DNA of 64,000 nt from Acidobacteriaceae bacterium TAA 166. GTDB taxonomy: Bacteria > Acidobacteriota > Terriglobia > Terriglobales > Acidobacteriaceae. Position 1 is the first letter of the stretch. Every line of letters starts with the position of its first letter. Of this stretch, positions 15,894 to 24,686 are shown one piece after another. Below the pieces are notes generated by a model. It ran no database searches. It was given only the letters and a program-made list of their open reading frames with translations, and had not been told where the DNA came from. The translations under genes and the position numbers were made by a program. The stretch is from the NCBI GenBank assembly GCA_000421065.1, contig ATWD01000001.1, forward strand, positions 3,774,001 through 3,838,000, written 5' to 3'.

Positions 15894-18311
15894 ATGGGTC
15901 GCGGCAAAAACTCTCCTTCTTTCGAACTCGCCTCAGGCGCACATCGCACATGCCTGGCGCTCCTGTTTTTGATGGCTCTGGTGGGCGGCATCCAGGCGCA
16001 TGCGCAGTCGGCGAAGACGTGGGACAAACGCGGCCAGGATGCGGAGGTCCGTCAGAACTACGATGCGGCTTACGAGGATTACCGTCAGGCACTTGCGAAG
16101 AAGCCGGCGGATCTGCGCTACAAGACGCACTTTGAGCTGATGCGGTTTCAAGCTTCGGTGAGCCACGTCGATCGCGGCAGGGTTCTGCGCCAGAACGGCG
16201 ATCCGCAGGGAGCCCTGACCGAGTTCACCCGCGCTCTTGCCATCGACGGCGGCAATCAGACCGCGCAGCAGGAGATCGACCAGGTTACCCAGGAGATTCA
16301 GGCGCAGTCGGTTGCCCAACCCGCGCCCGCGCCTCCCACTGAGGATGCCTCGGCGGTCAATACCGTTGCCGGACCGGTCGCGCTGAAGCCGGTCTCAAAT
16401 GACCCCATCACTTTTCATGCAGTCGAGGATGTGAAGAACATCTACCAGGCGATCGGCAAGATGGCCGGCCTGAACGTGATCTTCGACCCGGACTATACCT
16501 CGAAGCGCGTTCCCGTCGATCTGACCAACGTCAGTCTCGCCGATGCTCTGCGTATCGTGGGAACGCTCTCGGGAACGTTCTACAAGCCTGTGACGTCGAA
16601 CACCATCTTCGTGGCGCAGAACAACCGCACCAAGCGCACGGAGCTCGATGAGCTGGCGGTCCAGACCTTCTACCTGACCAATGCAAGCCAGCAGTCCGAT
16701 GCCAACGAGGTGATGACGGCGCTGCGCAATCTGCTGGACCCGAGCTCGAAGATCACGCTGATTCCCAGCCAGAACGCGATCGTTCTGCGATCGACCCCCG
16801 ATCAGCTGCTGCTGGCCCAGAAGCTGATTAATGATGTAGACCGCGCCCGCCCCGAGGTGGTGGTGGACATCGCGATTCTTCAGGTCAACCGCGAGAAGGT
16901 GCGGAAGCTGGGCATTACGCTGCCGCAGAATATAACGATTACCCCGCAGGCGAATCCGAACTCGACCACGAGCAGCAGCTCATCCTCTTCTTCGGGAACG
17001 ACGACGAATACGACGTCGAACTTTACGTTGAATACGCTGGGAAATATTAACGCGAATAACTTTGGCGTCACTATTCCCGCGGGTTCGATCGATGCTCTTT
17101 TAACAGATAGCGACACCCGCATCCTGCAGAATCCCCGGGTCCGCGCGACGGATGGCCAGAAGGCCACGGTGACCATTGGTTCGAAGATTCCGATCGCGAC
17201 GGGTTCTTATAACGCCGGCGTCGCCACCGGCGTGGGCAGCATCGGCGTGCAGACTCAGTTCACCTATATCGACGTGGGCGTGAAGATCGAGATGACCCCG
17301 ACGATCCACTTCGACCGCGAGGTCGGCCTGAAGATGCACATGGAGGTTTCCTCGCAGCAGAGCCAGGTGACCATCTCAGGCGTGGTCGAGCCGGTGATCG
17401 GGCAGAACATCGTCGAACAGGTGATTCAGCTGAAAGAGGGTGAGCCCAGTATCCTGGCCGGCCTGGTGAACAAGCAGGATACGCGTGGTCTGAGTGGAAC
17501 TCCCGGACTGAGCGAGCTTCCGCTCTTCAAATACTTCTTCGCCTCTAACTCGCGCGACGTACTGGATAACGAGATCGTCTTTCTGCTGATCCCGCATATC
17601 GTTCGTGAACCGGTGCTGACACGGCTGAACCGGCGCATCGTCGATACGGGAACGACCAACTCGTTTGAACTGCGGCGCGATCTCTCGCTGGCGGACCAGA
17701 ACGACGATCTTCTGCCTCCGAGGCCGAAGCAGATCGGTGAGCCGACGACGGCTGCCAACGCGGTCACGGCTGCGGCTCAGCAGCTGATGCAGCAGGCCCA
17801 GCCACCGAAGCCGCCGCCTCCGGGTGCGGGAACTCCGGCGACTGCGACTCCTTCGGCTGGACAGAAGGCTTCGGCGGCCCAGGCCGTGCCGGGAGGTCCT
17901 CCGGTGAGCCTGACGGTCGCTCCTCCGGCGGGGAACCAGGCGATCGGCAGCACCTTCCAGGTGCAGGTGAACGCCTCGGATGCCAAGGATCTGTATGCGG
18001 TTCCGTTGCAGCTGCAGTTCAATCCGGCGGTTCTCGAGCTGGTGAACGTGGATGCGGGAACGCTGCTGAGCCGTGACGGTCAGCCAGTCTCGATCGTCCA
18101 TCGGGATGAGGGGAACGGGCTGGTGACAATCTCGACCTCGAGGCCGCCGAATGTGCAGGGCATCAATGGCGGAGGAAGCGTGGCGACCTTGACCTTCAAG
18201 GCGGTCGCGGCGGGCGACTCGAACCTGGCGCTGGTCAAGGTGGGAGCGAGGAGCAGCACACAGGCGAATCTTCCGGCGGTCGGATCGCAGTCCGTGGTGC
18301 ATGTGAAGTGA
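15894..18311 (+). CDS. Type II secretion / type IV pilus secretin with C-terminal cohesin domain
   Basis: About 805 aa: signal peptide (ends IQAHAQS), TPR-like helical region (about 45-130), STN/N0 domain (from FHAVEDVKNIYQAIGK), N1 domain (NEVMTALRNLLDPSSKITLI), a Ser/Thr-rich linker of consecutive serines, and the secretin pore domain (RILQNPRVRATDG, VGVKIEMTPTIH, EGEPSILAGLV, LPLFKYFFAS, NEIVFLLIPHIV). A Pro/Ala-rich linker follows, then a cohesin-like beta domain (from VSLTVAPPAGNQAIGS to the end). Secretins form the outer-membrane ring for folded proteins or pili. A cohesin tail is unusual and should face the outside or the vestibule. The stop overlaps the next start (TGATG), so it is translationally coupled to the two pseudopilin genes. 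Confidence 0.9.
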   Translation: MGRGKNSPSFELASGAHRTCLALLFLMALVGGIQAHAQSAKTWDKRGQDAEVRQNYDAAYEDYRQALAKKPADLRYKTHFELMRFQASVSHVDRGRVLRQNGDPQGALTEFTRALAIDGGNQTAQQEIDQVTQEIQAQSVAQPAPAPPTEDASAVNTVAGPVALKPVSNDPITFHAVEDVKNIYQAIGKMAGLNVIFDPDYTSKRVPVDLTNVSLADALRIVGTLSGTFYKPVTSNTIFVAQNNRTKRTELDELAVQTFYLTNASQQSDANEVMTALRNLLDPSSKITLIPSQNAIVLRSTPDQLLLAQKLINDVDRARPEVVVDIAILQVNREKVRKLGITLPQNITITPQANPNSTTSSSSSSSSGTTTNTTSNFTLNTLGNINANNFGVTIPAGSIDALLTDSDTRILQNPRVRATDGQKATVTIGSKIPIATGSYNAGVATGVGSIGVQTQFTYIDVGVKIEMTPTIHFDREVGLKMHMEVSSQQSQVTISGVVEPVIGQNIVEQVIQLKEGEPSILAGLVNKQDTRGLSGTPGLSELPLFKYFFASNSRDVLDNEIVFLLIPHIVREPVLTRLNRRIVDTGTTNSFELRRDLSLADQNDDLLPPRPKQIGEPTTAANAVTAAAQQLMQQAQPPKPPPPGAGTPATATPSAGQKASAAQAVPGGPPVSLTVAPPAGNQAIGSTFQVQVNASDAKDLYAVPLQLQFNPAVLELVNVDAGTLLSRDGQPVSIVHRDEGNGLVTISTSRPPNVQGINGGGSVATLTFKAVAAGDSNLALVKVGARSSTQANLPAVGSQSVVHVK

Positions 18312-18844
18312 TGTTGGGCAACAACCCGGCGCTCGTGGAGGCTCCGGCTGGAAGGTCAGGGGAGGCGGCGCGGTCTGTCCGGGCGGGATGGCTGGAGGCA
18401 GGCTCCGAGGCCGGACTGACGCTGGTGGAGCTGATTATCGTGGTGGCGATCATCTCCATCCTGGCGACAGCGGCCATTCCCATCGCTAGGTTCCAGGTCA
18501 GACGCGAGAAGGAGCGGGAGCTGAGGCAGGATCTATGGGAGATGCGTGCCGCCATCGATCGCTACAAGGACGCCGCCGACAAGGGAGCGTTCCAGATCAA
18601 GGCGGATTCGCTGGGATATCCCCCGGATCTGCAGACGCTGGTGGATGGAGTTGAGGTTCAGGGCAAGAAGGTGCGGTTTCTCCGGCGCATCCCGGTCGAC
18701 CCGATGACGGGAAACTCGGACTGGGGGTTGCGCTCCAATCAGGACGACCCCGATACGGACGACTTCGGGGGCCAGAACGTCTTCGATGTGCGCTCGAAGA
18801 GCCAGGGAACGGCACTGGATGGGTCAAAATATTCGACATGGTAG
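18311..18844 (+). CDS. Type II secretion GspG-like pseudopilin (first of two)
   Basis: A 177-aa prepilin. A long leader of about 35 residues ends in EAG and is followed by LTLVELIIVVAIISILATA, the class III prepilin N-helix with Glu5 of the mature protein; a PilD-type peptidase would cut after the Gly. The mature part has a GspG-like globular domain (YPPDLQTLVDG, RIPVDPMTGNSDWGLRS) and ends KYSTW. Leaders of class III prepilins are normally much shorter, so the long one is notable. The ATG overlaps the secretin stop by one base. The C-terminal DxDxDD region (DDPDTDD) could be the calcium site known in major pseudopilins; this is inference. Confidence 0.85.
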   Translation: MLGNNPALVEAPAGRSGEAARSVRAGWLEAGSEAGLTLVELIIVVAIISILATAAIPIARFQVRREKERELRQDLWEMRAAIDRYKDAADKGAFQIKADSLGYPPDLQTLVDGVEVQGKKVRFLRRIPVDPMTGNSDWGLRSNQDDPDTDDFGGQNVFDVRSKSQGTALDGSKYSTW

Positions 18845-19293
18845 CTAACCGTCAAAGTCGGCTTAAGGGATTACTCGCCGGAACGCGCAGGACGGAGCCC
18901 CGGGGGTGCGGTCATGCCGGCTTCACGCTGATCGAGCTGGTCATCGTGATGACGATCATCGGCCTGCTGGCGGCAATCGCGGTTCCCATGTATGTCCAGA
19001 GCGTGCGGCACGCCAAGGAGGCGGTGCTGAAGGAGGATCTGCGCACGCTGCGATCGGCGATCGACGCCTACACGGTGGATAAGCAGAAGGCTCCCCAGAG
19101 CCTGGACGACCTGGTGCAGGCGGGTTATATCAAAACGATGCCGAAAGATCCGTTTACGAACCGGACGGATACCTGGGTTCCGGCACAGGACGACACCTTG
19201 CAGAGCCTCGACCAGACAGAGGCGGGCATCAACGATGTCCACTCCGGGGCGCAAGAAACGGGCGCGGACGGGACCAGCTACTCGAGCTGGTAG
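18838..19293 (+). CDS. Type II secretion GspG-like pseudopilin (second of two)
   Basis: A 151-aa prepilin with a 28-residue leader ending GHAG, then FTLIELVIVMTIIGLLAAIA (N-helix with mature Glu5) and a GspG-like body (LRTLRSAIDAYTVDK, AGYIKTMPKDPFT). It ends SYSSW, echoing the KYSTW end of the preceding pseudopilin, so the two are probably old duplicates. The ATG lies inside the end of the upstream gene (ATGGTAG, overlapping its TAG), which implies translational coupling. With the secretin it forms a minimal three-gene unit; the ATPase, platform protein and prepilin peptidase must be elsewhere. Confidence 0.87.
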   Translation: MVANRQSRLKGLLAGTRRTEPRGCGHAGFTLIELVIVMTIIGLLAAIAVPMYVQSVRHAKEAVLKEDLRTLRSAIDAYTVDKQKAPQSLDDLVQAGYIKTMPKDPFTNRTDTWVPAQDDTLQSLDQTEAGINDVHSGAQETGADGTSYSSW

Positions 19294-19482
19294 CTTGTTG
19301 GAAGGACGGAACATGGCTCGAAGGTAATGCCAGGGCTCCTGGTTCCTGTTTGTCTTCCGTAACTTTCCGGCGCATACTTACGTCTAAAGAACGCGGGACC
19401 CTCTCCATCGTTTATTTGTGGGATCTTCAGGTTGAGAATCTCTCCGGATCGATGGACCGACTCCCGTGAGGAGACTTTTCTT

Positions 19483-20658
19483 ATGCGTTCCGCGACGCAC
19501 CTTGGTCTAGCCGCTTTTCTTGCTCTTTCGACGGTCTCCTTTGCGCAGATTGCGCAGCAACCGTCTTCTACGCCGCCGTCGCCGCCGACTCCTCCAGGAC
19601 AGTCAAAGCCGATTCCTTCGGACACGAAGGACACCCCCGCCGACGATAAAGCGGCGAAGGATGAGGCGAGCAAGAAGGCTGATTCCTTGCCTTCGCCGGG
19701 CGAGGCGCTGGACCCCCACATCAAGGCGGGCAGCGAGGACGATGTGAATGCGATCGGCACTCGCAACATCGGCGGTCGCGGGCTGGGGAACTGGTACTCG
19801 ACGGACTGGGAGATTCGCGCCGGCAAGAGCTACTCGATGGAGATCGAGAAGTCGGCCCACATGGTGAACGACCCGGTGATCAACGAGTACATCAACCGGG
19901 TGGGACAGAATATCGTCAAGAATTCGGACTGCAAGGTTCCGTTCACGATCAAGGTGATTGATTCGGACGAGATTAACGCCATGGCGCTGCCCGGCGGATT
20001 CTTTTATGTGAACTCGGGCCTGATTCTCGCCGCAGACGAAGAGGCGGAGCTGGCCGGGGTGATGGCGCATGAGACGGCGCATGTGTGCGCGCATCACGCG
20101 GCACGGCAGATGACGAAGATGAACTACGCGCAAATCGGGTCGATCCCGCTGATCATCTTCACCTCGGGCTCGTGGACGGGATACGGCATCTATGAGGCCA
20201 CGCAGCTGTCGATTCCGGTGGCGTTTTTGAAGTTCTCGCGTATGGACGAGGCCGAGGCGGACTGGCTGGGCCTGCAGTATATGTACAAGGCCGGCTACGA
20301 TCCGCAGGCGTTCATTCAGTTCTTCGAGAAGATCTCAGCGCTCGAGAAGCACAAGCCGGGGACGCTTTCGAAGGTCTTCTCGGATCATCCGCAGACGCCG
20401 GACCGCATTGGACGCTCGGAAGATGAGATTGCGACGATCATGCCGGCGCGCTCGGATTACATCGTCTCCACCTCGGAGTTCGATGACGTGAAGGCGCGGC
20501 TGGCGCGTCTGGAGAACAAGCGCAAGCTGAACGACAAGAAGGACGGCAACAAGCCGACGCTGCGGCGGGTGGGCGGAGGGAACAACGATCCTTCGAATCC
20601 GGGCAATAACAATCCTTCGAACACGGACGATCGTCCCACGCTGGGCCGGAGAGACTAG
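19483..20658 (+). CDS. Secreted M48-family metalloprotease
   Basis: A 391-aa protein with a signal peptide (1-21), a Pro/Lys/Asp-rich low-complexity segment (about 22-75) and a zinc protease domain with HETAH at 196-200 inside MAHETAHVCAHHAARQM. A downstream DEAEADWLGLQYM supplies the third zinc ligand. The domain resembles BepA/YfgC- and LoiP-type periplasmic proteases that check outer-membrane proteins, fitting its place after a secretin. An Asn/Pro-rich tail (NNDPSNPGNNNPSN) ends the protein. TGAGGAG (19467-19473) supports the ATG at 19483. No TPR tail as in BepA is evident. Confidence 0.88.
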   Translation: MRSATHLGLAAFLALSTVSFAQIAQQPSSTPPSPPTPPGQSKPIPSDTKDTPADDKAAKDEASKKADSLPSPGEALDPHIKAGSEDDVNAIGTRNIGGRGLGNWYSTDWEIRAGKSYSMEIEKSAHMVNDPVINEYINRVGQNIVKNSDCKVPFTIKVIDSDEINAMALPGGFFYVNSGLILAADEEAELAGVMAHETAHVCAHHAARQMTKMNYAQIGSIPLIIFTSGSWTGYGIYEATQLSIPVAFLKFSRMDEAEADWLGLQYMYKAGYDPQAFIQFFEKISALEKHKPGTLSKVFSDHPQTPDRIGRSEDEIATIMPARSDYIVSTSEFDDVKARLARLENKRKLNDKKDGNKPTLRRVGGGNNDPSNPGNNNPSNTDDRPTLGRRD

Positions 20659-20679
20659 GGTCTTTGTATAGCAGGAGGG

Positions 20680-20710
20680 AAGGGCGTGGCCTGGAGCCAC
20701 GCCCTTTGTG
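20680..20710 (+). terminator. Hairpin terminator after the M48 protease gene
   Basis: Perfect 11-bp stem AAGGGCGTGGC (20680-20690) / GCCACGCCCTT (20696-20706) with a 5-nt loop, followed by TGTGTCT. The U-tract is weak, so termination may be partial. Confidence 0.65.
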
Positions 20711-20833
20711 TCTAGGGTTCAATCACGACGTGGTTTGGACATGCGGCGTGGTGGCGGGTAAGGTGGATCGTGTTGCGCGAGAGCGGAGACGAAGCTGATC
20801 TCCGCCGCTATCTCTCGGAGAGATCCATTCACG

Positions 20834-23014
20834 ATGAAGCCTACACGCCGCGAGTTCAACGCCATGGGAGCTGGAGCCATCCTGGCGACAGCGCTTCGCA
20901 GTTCAGGAGCGATGACAACCGCCGCCATTTCCTCTGAAGCAGACAAGGCAGATCCCACGGGTGTGCCCTGGTATCGGCGGATCAAGCGGATTGGGCAGAC
21001 GAACTTCAACGAGAAGGATCCGGTCTTTGGCGACGTCGAGGCCTGGGCGAACTATTGGGCTCAGGCGAAGGTGGATGCGGTGGCCCTGTCGGTCTCGGGG
21101 CCGGTCGCATTTTATCCCACCGAGGTTCCGTACTTTCATCGCAGCAAGTATCTGAACGGCCGCGATCTGTTCGGCGAGTGCGTGGCCGCGGCGAAGAAGC
21201 GTGGGATTCGCGTGTATGGGCGCATGAGCCCGGATATCCAGTACACGGAGCTGGAGCTGGTGAAGGCGCATCCTTTATGGTTTAGGCGTCAGCAGGATGG
21301 AAGCCTACAGTACTCGGCCCCGGATATCGCGTTTACCTGTCACTTCAGCGGACAGTTCACGGAGCAGCAGCCGGCGATTATTCGCGAGCTGAACCGGCGA
21401 TACGACATCGACGGAATCTATATGAACGGCTGGCCCAATCTCCAGGTATGCTACTGCGAGACCTGCCGGAAGATTGGCGATCCGCACTCGGCAGAGTACA
21501 AGGCTGCGTTTATGGAGCACGCCGAGGAGCTGATTGTTCTGTACAAGAAGATCGTTCTGGAGAAGAGCCCGAACAACTTTTACAGCTGCAACCTGGGCGG
21601 TGGTCTGCAGGAGTCGGGCCTGGATCAGTGGAAGCTGACGCGTGAGGCGCTGTGGTACACGGCGGACAATCAGTCGCGGACAGCAGCGGTGGCGCCGGTG
21701 TGGCAGGACGCGCAGCAGGTGAAGTTCGCGCATGCGCTGATGGGCGGCAGACCGGTGGCCGCGGTGAGTGGAAGCTACACGCGGTCGGGACGGCTGATGT
21801 GGCGGCAGGTGACGGATACGACGGCCGAGGTGGAGTGCCGGATGGCGCAGACGGCGGCGGCCGGTGGCATCGTCTGGTATCACTGGCTGGGGTTGGAGCA
21901 GGGGTTCAAGGAAGATCGCCGGTGGCAGAAGCGGGGCATCGATTTTCTAAGCTGGCACGCGAAGCATGATCGGCACTTTCAGAATGTGCGGTCGATGGCA
22001 CGGGTGGGGGTGGTGGCCTCTTCCCGCTCGACGACGAGGTATGCCGCGCCGGCGGGATCGGAGAAGACGGATTCGCTGGAGGGGATGTATGCGATGCTGG
22101 TGGCGGCGAGGATTCCGTTCGATCTGGTGCATGAGGAGGACCTGACGGAGGAGAGGTTGGCGCAGTACACCACGCTGATTCTGCCCAATGTGGCTCTGAT
22201 GAGCGATGCGCAGGTGCGGGCACTGCAGCAGTATGCGGCGAACGGTGGCTCAATGCTGGCCACGTTCGAGACAGGACTCTACGACGAAACAGGCAAGCCG
22301 CGTGCGGACTTTGCGCTGGCGTCGCTGTTCGGGATTGCCATGGCAGGCGAGCGGCAGAGGGCGCAGGATCAGAGGGGGCCGATCGATGAGGTTTATCTGC
22401 AGTCGATCCGGTCGCGCCATGCGATTACGGAGGGTTTTGAGGAGACGGAGTGGATCGCCGGGCCAGTGTGGAGCGTGTCGCTAAAGCCGGTGCAGAGCCC
22501 GGTGATGACATTCATTAAGCCATATCCGGTCTATCCGCCCGAGGCAGTGTATATGCGCGAAGGGCCGACGGAGATGCCGTCGGTGGTATTGCGCGAGGCT
22601 GGAGGCTCGCGGCTGGCGTATCTGGCGGGCGATATGGAGGCGACGTTCTGGAGGACGGATAATCCTGATCTTGAGGCACAGTTGATCAATACCCTGCGCT
22701 GGGTGATGGGCGGCAAGAATGCGGTCGAGGTGGAGGGCGAGGGACTGGCGGAGGTCTTTGCGTGGGAGACGGGGCCGGGCTTTGCGGTGCATGTGGTGAA
22801 CTACAACGGGCCGAATGCATTTCGGGGAAGGATGAGGACGCCTGCGAGCCTGGGGGCACAGAGGGTGAGGATGGAGCTTCCGCGAGATGCCAAAGTTAAA
22901 TCGGCCTCGCTGCTGCGGGCGGGGACGACGTTGAAGTTTGAGCAAAAGGGGCGCGTGGTGGAGTTCGTGATTCCGGCGGTGAAGCTATATGAGGTGGCGG
23001 CGCTCGAGGTCTAA
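20834..23014 (+). CDS. Tat-exported glycoside hydrolase-like protein with GH42-type trimerisation domain
   Basis: A 726-aa protein with a twin-arginine signal (TRREFNAMGAGAILATAL). Residues about 50-400 form a TIM-barrel-like region (VDAVALSVSGPVAFY, RGIRVYGRMSPDIQ, IDGIYMNGWPN) similar to hypothetical glycosidases of the GHL6/GH42 type. Residues about 400-520 resemble the beta-galactosidase trimerisation domain, which has a class I amidotransferase fold (VGVVASSRSTT, TLILPNVALMSDAQVRAL, GGSMLATFETGLYDE). The C-terminus is beta-rich. Acting on a glycoside in the periplasm is a reasonable inference; catalytic glutamates were not identified with certainty. The pair of cysteines in CYCETCRK could bind a metal. 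It opens the carbohydrate-oxidation region. Confidence 0.75.
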   Translation: MKPTRREFNAMGAGAILATALRSSGAMTTAAISSEADKADPTGVPWYRRIKRIGQTNFNEKDPVFGDVEAWANYWAQAKVDAVALSVSGPVAFYPTEVPYFHRSKYLNGRDLFGECVAAAKKRGIRVYGRMSPDIQYTELELVKAHPLWFRRQQDGSLQYSAPDIAFTCHFSGQFTEQQPAIIRELNRRYDIDGIYMNGWPNLQVCYCETCRKIGDPHSAEYKAAFMEHAEELIVLYKKIVLEKSPNNFYSCNLGGGLQESGLDQWKLTREALWYTADNQSRTAAVAPVWQDAQQVKFAHALMGGRPVAAVSGSYTRSGRLMWRQVTDTTAEVECRMAQTAAAGGIVWYHWLGLEQGFKEDRRWQKRGIDFLSWHAKHDRHFQNVRSMARVGVVASSRSTTRYAAPAGSEKTDSLEGMYAMLVAARIPFDLVHEEDLTEERLAQYTTLILPNVALMSDAQVRALQQYAANGGSMLATFETGLYDETGKPRADFALASLFGIAMAGERQRAQDQRGPIDEVYLQSIRSRHAITEGFEETEWIAGPVWSVSLKPVQSPVMTFIKPYPVYPPEAVYMREGPTEMPSVVLREAGGSRLAYLAGDMEATFWRTDNPDLEAQLINTLRWVMGGKNAVEVEGEGLAEVFAWETGPGFAVHVVNYNGPNAFRGRMRTPASLGAQRVRMELPRDAKVKSASLLRAGTTLKFEQKGRVVEFVIPAVKLYEVAALEV

Positions 23015-23097
23015 GCGGTTTTGCCGGGCTGCAATGCCAAAAACCATGTGGAGATGAGAAGATGCCATTAGCAAAAAACATTCAGGAGATTCGAAAC

Positions 23098-23550
23098 ATG
23101 AGCAAGCTGTATTCGTCGGTGAAGAAGCTCGGCCTTGTGATGGCCGGGGTGGTGATGGTCTCGGCTTCGGCCAGCGCGGTCGCCCAGAACAAGGCAATCG
23201 ACTTCAAGCAGGGCAACCCCTTCAGCGATGGGTTTGTTGCCGGCAACACCCTGTACGTGGCCGGTCAGCAGGGTCCGGATGCGTCGGGCAAGGTGACGGG
23301 CACCGATATCACGGTGCAGACCACCAATGCGATCGCCGCGGTGAAGAAGGTGGTGGAGAAGGCTGGATTTCAGATGTCGGACATCGTCTCGGTGACGGTG
23401 TATGTAACCGACCTGAACGATGTGAAGGACATGAACAAGGTTTACATCAAGGAGATGCCGGACCCGAAGCCGGCCCGCGCTACGGTGCAGGTGGCAGGGC
23501 TGATCGGCGGGGCGAAGATCGAGATCGCGGCGGTCGCGGTCAAGCACTAA
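23098..23550 (+). CDS. Periplasmic RidA (YjgF/UK114) family protein
   Basis: A 150-aa protein with a Sec signal peptide (about 1-28, ending SASAVAQ) and one RidA domain. Family features: FVAGNTLYVAGQQG, TTNAIAAVKKVVEKAG, DIVSVTVYVTDLNDVKDMNKVY and the ARATVQVAGLIGGAKIEIAAVA end, with the conserved Arg that binds the substrate carboxylate in PARATVQV. Cytosolic RidA hydrolyses reactive enamine/imine intermediates; an exported one must have another target or act on imines made in the periplasm. CAGGAG (23083-23088) supports this start over an upstream frame opening. A similar Tat-exported protein occurs at 34214. Confidence 0.85.
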   Translation: MSKLYSSVKKLGLVMAGVVMVSASASAVAQNKAIDFKQGNPFSDGFVAGNTLYVAGQQGPDASGKVTGTDITVQTTNAIAAVKKVVEKAGFQMSDIVSVTVYVTDLNDVKDMNKVYIKEMPDPKPARATVQVAGLIGGAKIEIAAVAVKH

Positions 23551-23705
23551 GTCCTTCGCGGACGACGAGTGAGCCTTCGGCGCGGGCCTCCCGTTGGTCG
23601 GCGCAAAGATATTTGCAAGCGACCAGCGGGAGCTCCACCCCAAAGGGGGTATACAAGTCACGAAGGGTGCGCCCCACGCGCAGTGGGCCCGGCCGGCGGG
23701 CCATG
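23551..23705. repeat. Palindromic intergenic repeat, copy C
   Basis: Starts directly after the RidA stop. The right arm is the common type (GTATACAAGTCACGAAGGGT, then GCGCCCCACGCGCAGTGGGC and CCGGCCGGCGGGCC). The left arm is the alternative type, GTCCTTCGCGGACGACGAGT, then GAGCCTTCGGCGCG, which matches the reverse complement of the right arm of copy B. The inner stem is CCCGTTGGTCGGC / AAGCGACCAGCGGG. Loop orientation is as in copies B and G. Confidence 0.85.
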
Positions 23706-23735
23706 CAATCTCATTGAAAGATCGTTGGGGAGAGG

Positions 23736-23780
23736 CGGCTTCGGGGCCTTCTAGGAAGGCCTGAAGCCGTTGTCTTTTTT
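23736..23780 (+). terminator. Rho-independent terminator downstream of repeat copy C
   Basis: Stem CGGCTTCGGGGCCTTC (23736-23751) / GAAGGCCTGAAGCCG (23755-23769) with one bulge, then TTGTCTTTTTT. It lies about 185 nt after the RidA stop, so a RidA transcript would carry the whole palindrome copy C in its 3' end. Confidence 0.85.
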
Positions 23781-23878
23781 TGTGGATAGGGCAGAAGACG
23801 GAGTGCCATCAACGGGAAGCCGTTGTAGGATGTTGGGAATAAGCCGCCCATGTTTTCACCTTAGGAGAGTGCCCGTTG

Positions 23879-24598
23879 ATGGATGCGTCAAAGCTCGCGT
23901 TGTCGAAAGTTCAAACTTCTGCGAAGAAGAATCGTAAGCGTCTTTTTGGTTGGGTCTCCGCGATGGTATTGGTGGCTGCGTCGGCCACCGGTGTTGGTCT
24001 GTTGGCGCAGCAACAGCGGCCCAGGATTCCGGGCAACGACTGGATTCAGCTGTTCAACGGCACGGACCTGAACGGATGGACGAAGATCGGCGCGGAGAGC
24101 TGGACGGTCGAGGACGACGGCGTTCTGCATGGTCGCGGTCTGACCAAGGCTTATGGCTACCTGCAGACCGATAAGGACTACAAGGATTTTCAGCTCTCGC
24201 TGCGCTTCAAGTGCGTGGGCGATGGTAACAGCGGCGTCTTCTTCCATACGGGGTTCAAGCCGAACTCGGTGGACGCCTCGCAGGGGATGCAGTTTGAAGT
24301 CGATTGCTCGATGATGCACCACACCGCAGGCGTCTATGCCGAGGATGGCCGTGGATGGGTGGTGTGGCCGTCGCCCGAGAACGAGGGCGTGGTTCGCAAG
24401 GGCGAGTGGAACGATTACTTCGTCGAGGTGATCGGCAACCGTTACCGGTCGCGGTTGAATGGCGTCCCGATGGTCGATTTCACCGATCCACACCCCGGCG
24501 CTTCGGATGGAAAGATCGCGCTGCAGCTGCACGCCGGTGGCGCGGGCAATATGCAGTTCAAGGACATTTGGATCCGCGATCTGTCGGCTCGTCAGTAA
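23879..24598 (+). CDS. Exported 3-keto-disaccharide hydrolase-like protein (DUF1080)
   Basis: A 239-aa protein with an N-terminal membrane or signal segment (about 22-42, after KKNRKR) and one DUF1080 (concanavalin-like beta-sandwich) domain: WIQLFNGTDLNGWTKIG, WTVEDDGVLHGRG, FKCVGDGNSGVFFHTG, and KIALQLHAGGAGNMQFKDIWI at the end. The family includes enzymes that split 3-keto-glycosides or 3-keto-disaccharides. It is followed by a PQQ dehydrogenase, a permease, an oxidoreductase and a TIM-barrel protein in the same direction, so an oxidative sugar route is suggested. AGGAGA (23863-23868) supports the ATG at 23879. Confidence 0.82.
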   Translation: MDASKLALSKVQTSAKKNRKRLFGWVSAMVLVAASATGVGLLAQQQRPRIPGNDWIQLFNGTDLNGWTKIGAESWTVEDDGVLHGRGLTKAYGYLQTDKDYKDFQLSLRFKCVGDGNSGVFFHTGFKPNSVDASQGMQFEVDCSMMHHTAGVYAEDGRGWVVWPSPENEGVVRKGEWNDYFVEVIGNRYRSRLNGVPMVDFTDPHPGASDGKIALQLHAGGAGNMQFKDIWIRDLSARQ

Positions 24599-24686
24599 TC
24601 TCGTTGTTTGAAGCCCGGTGCTTAAGCTCCATAGCCTGCGCCGGGCTCTTGATTCATGGAAGACTTTATCGGAAGGTTCAGGCTTG

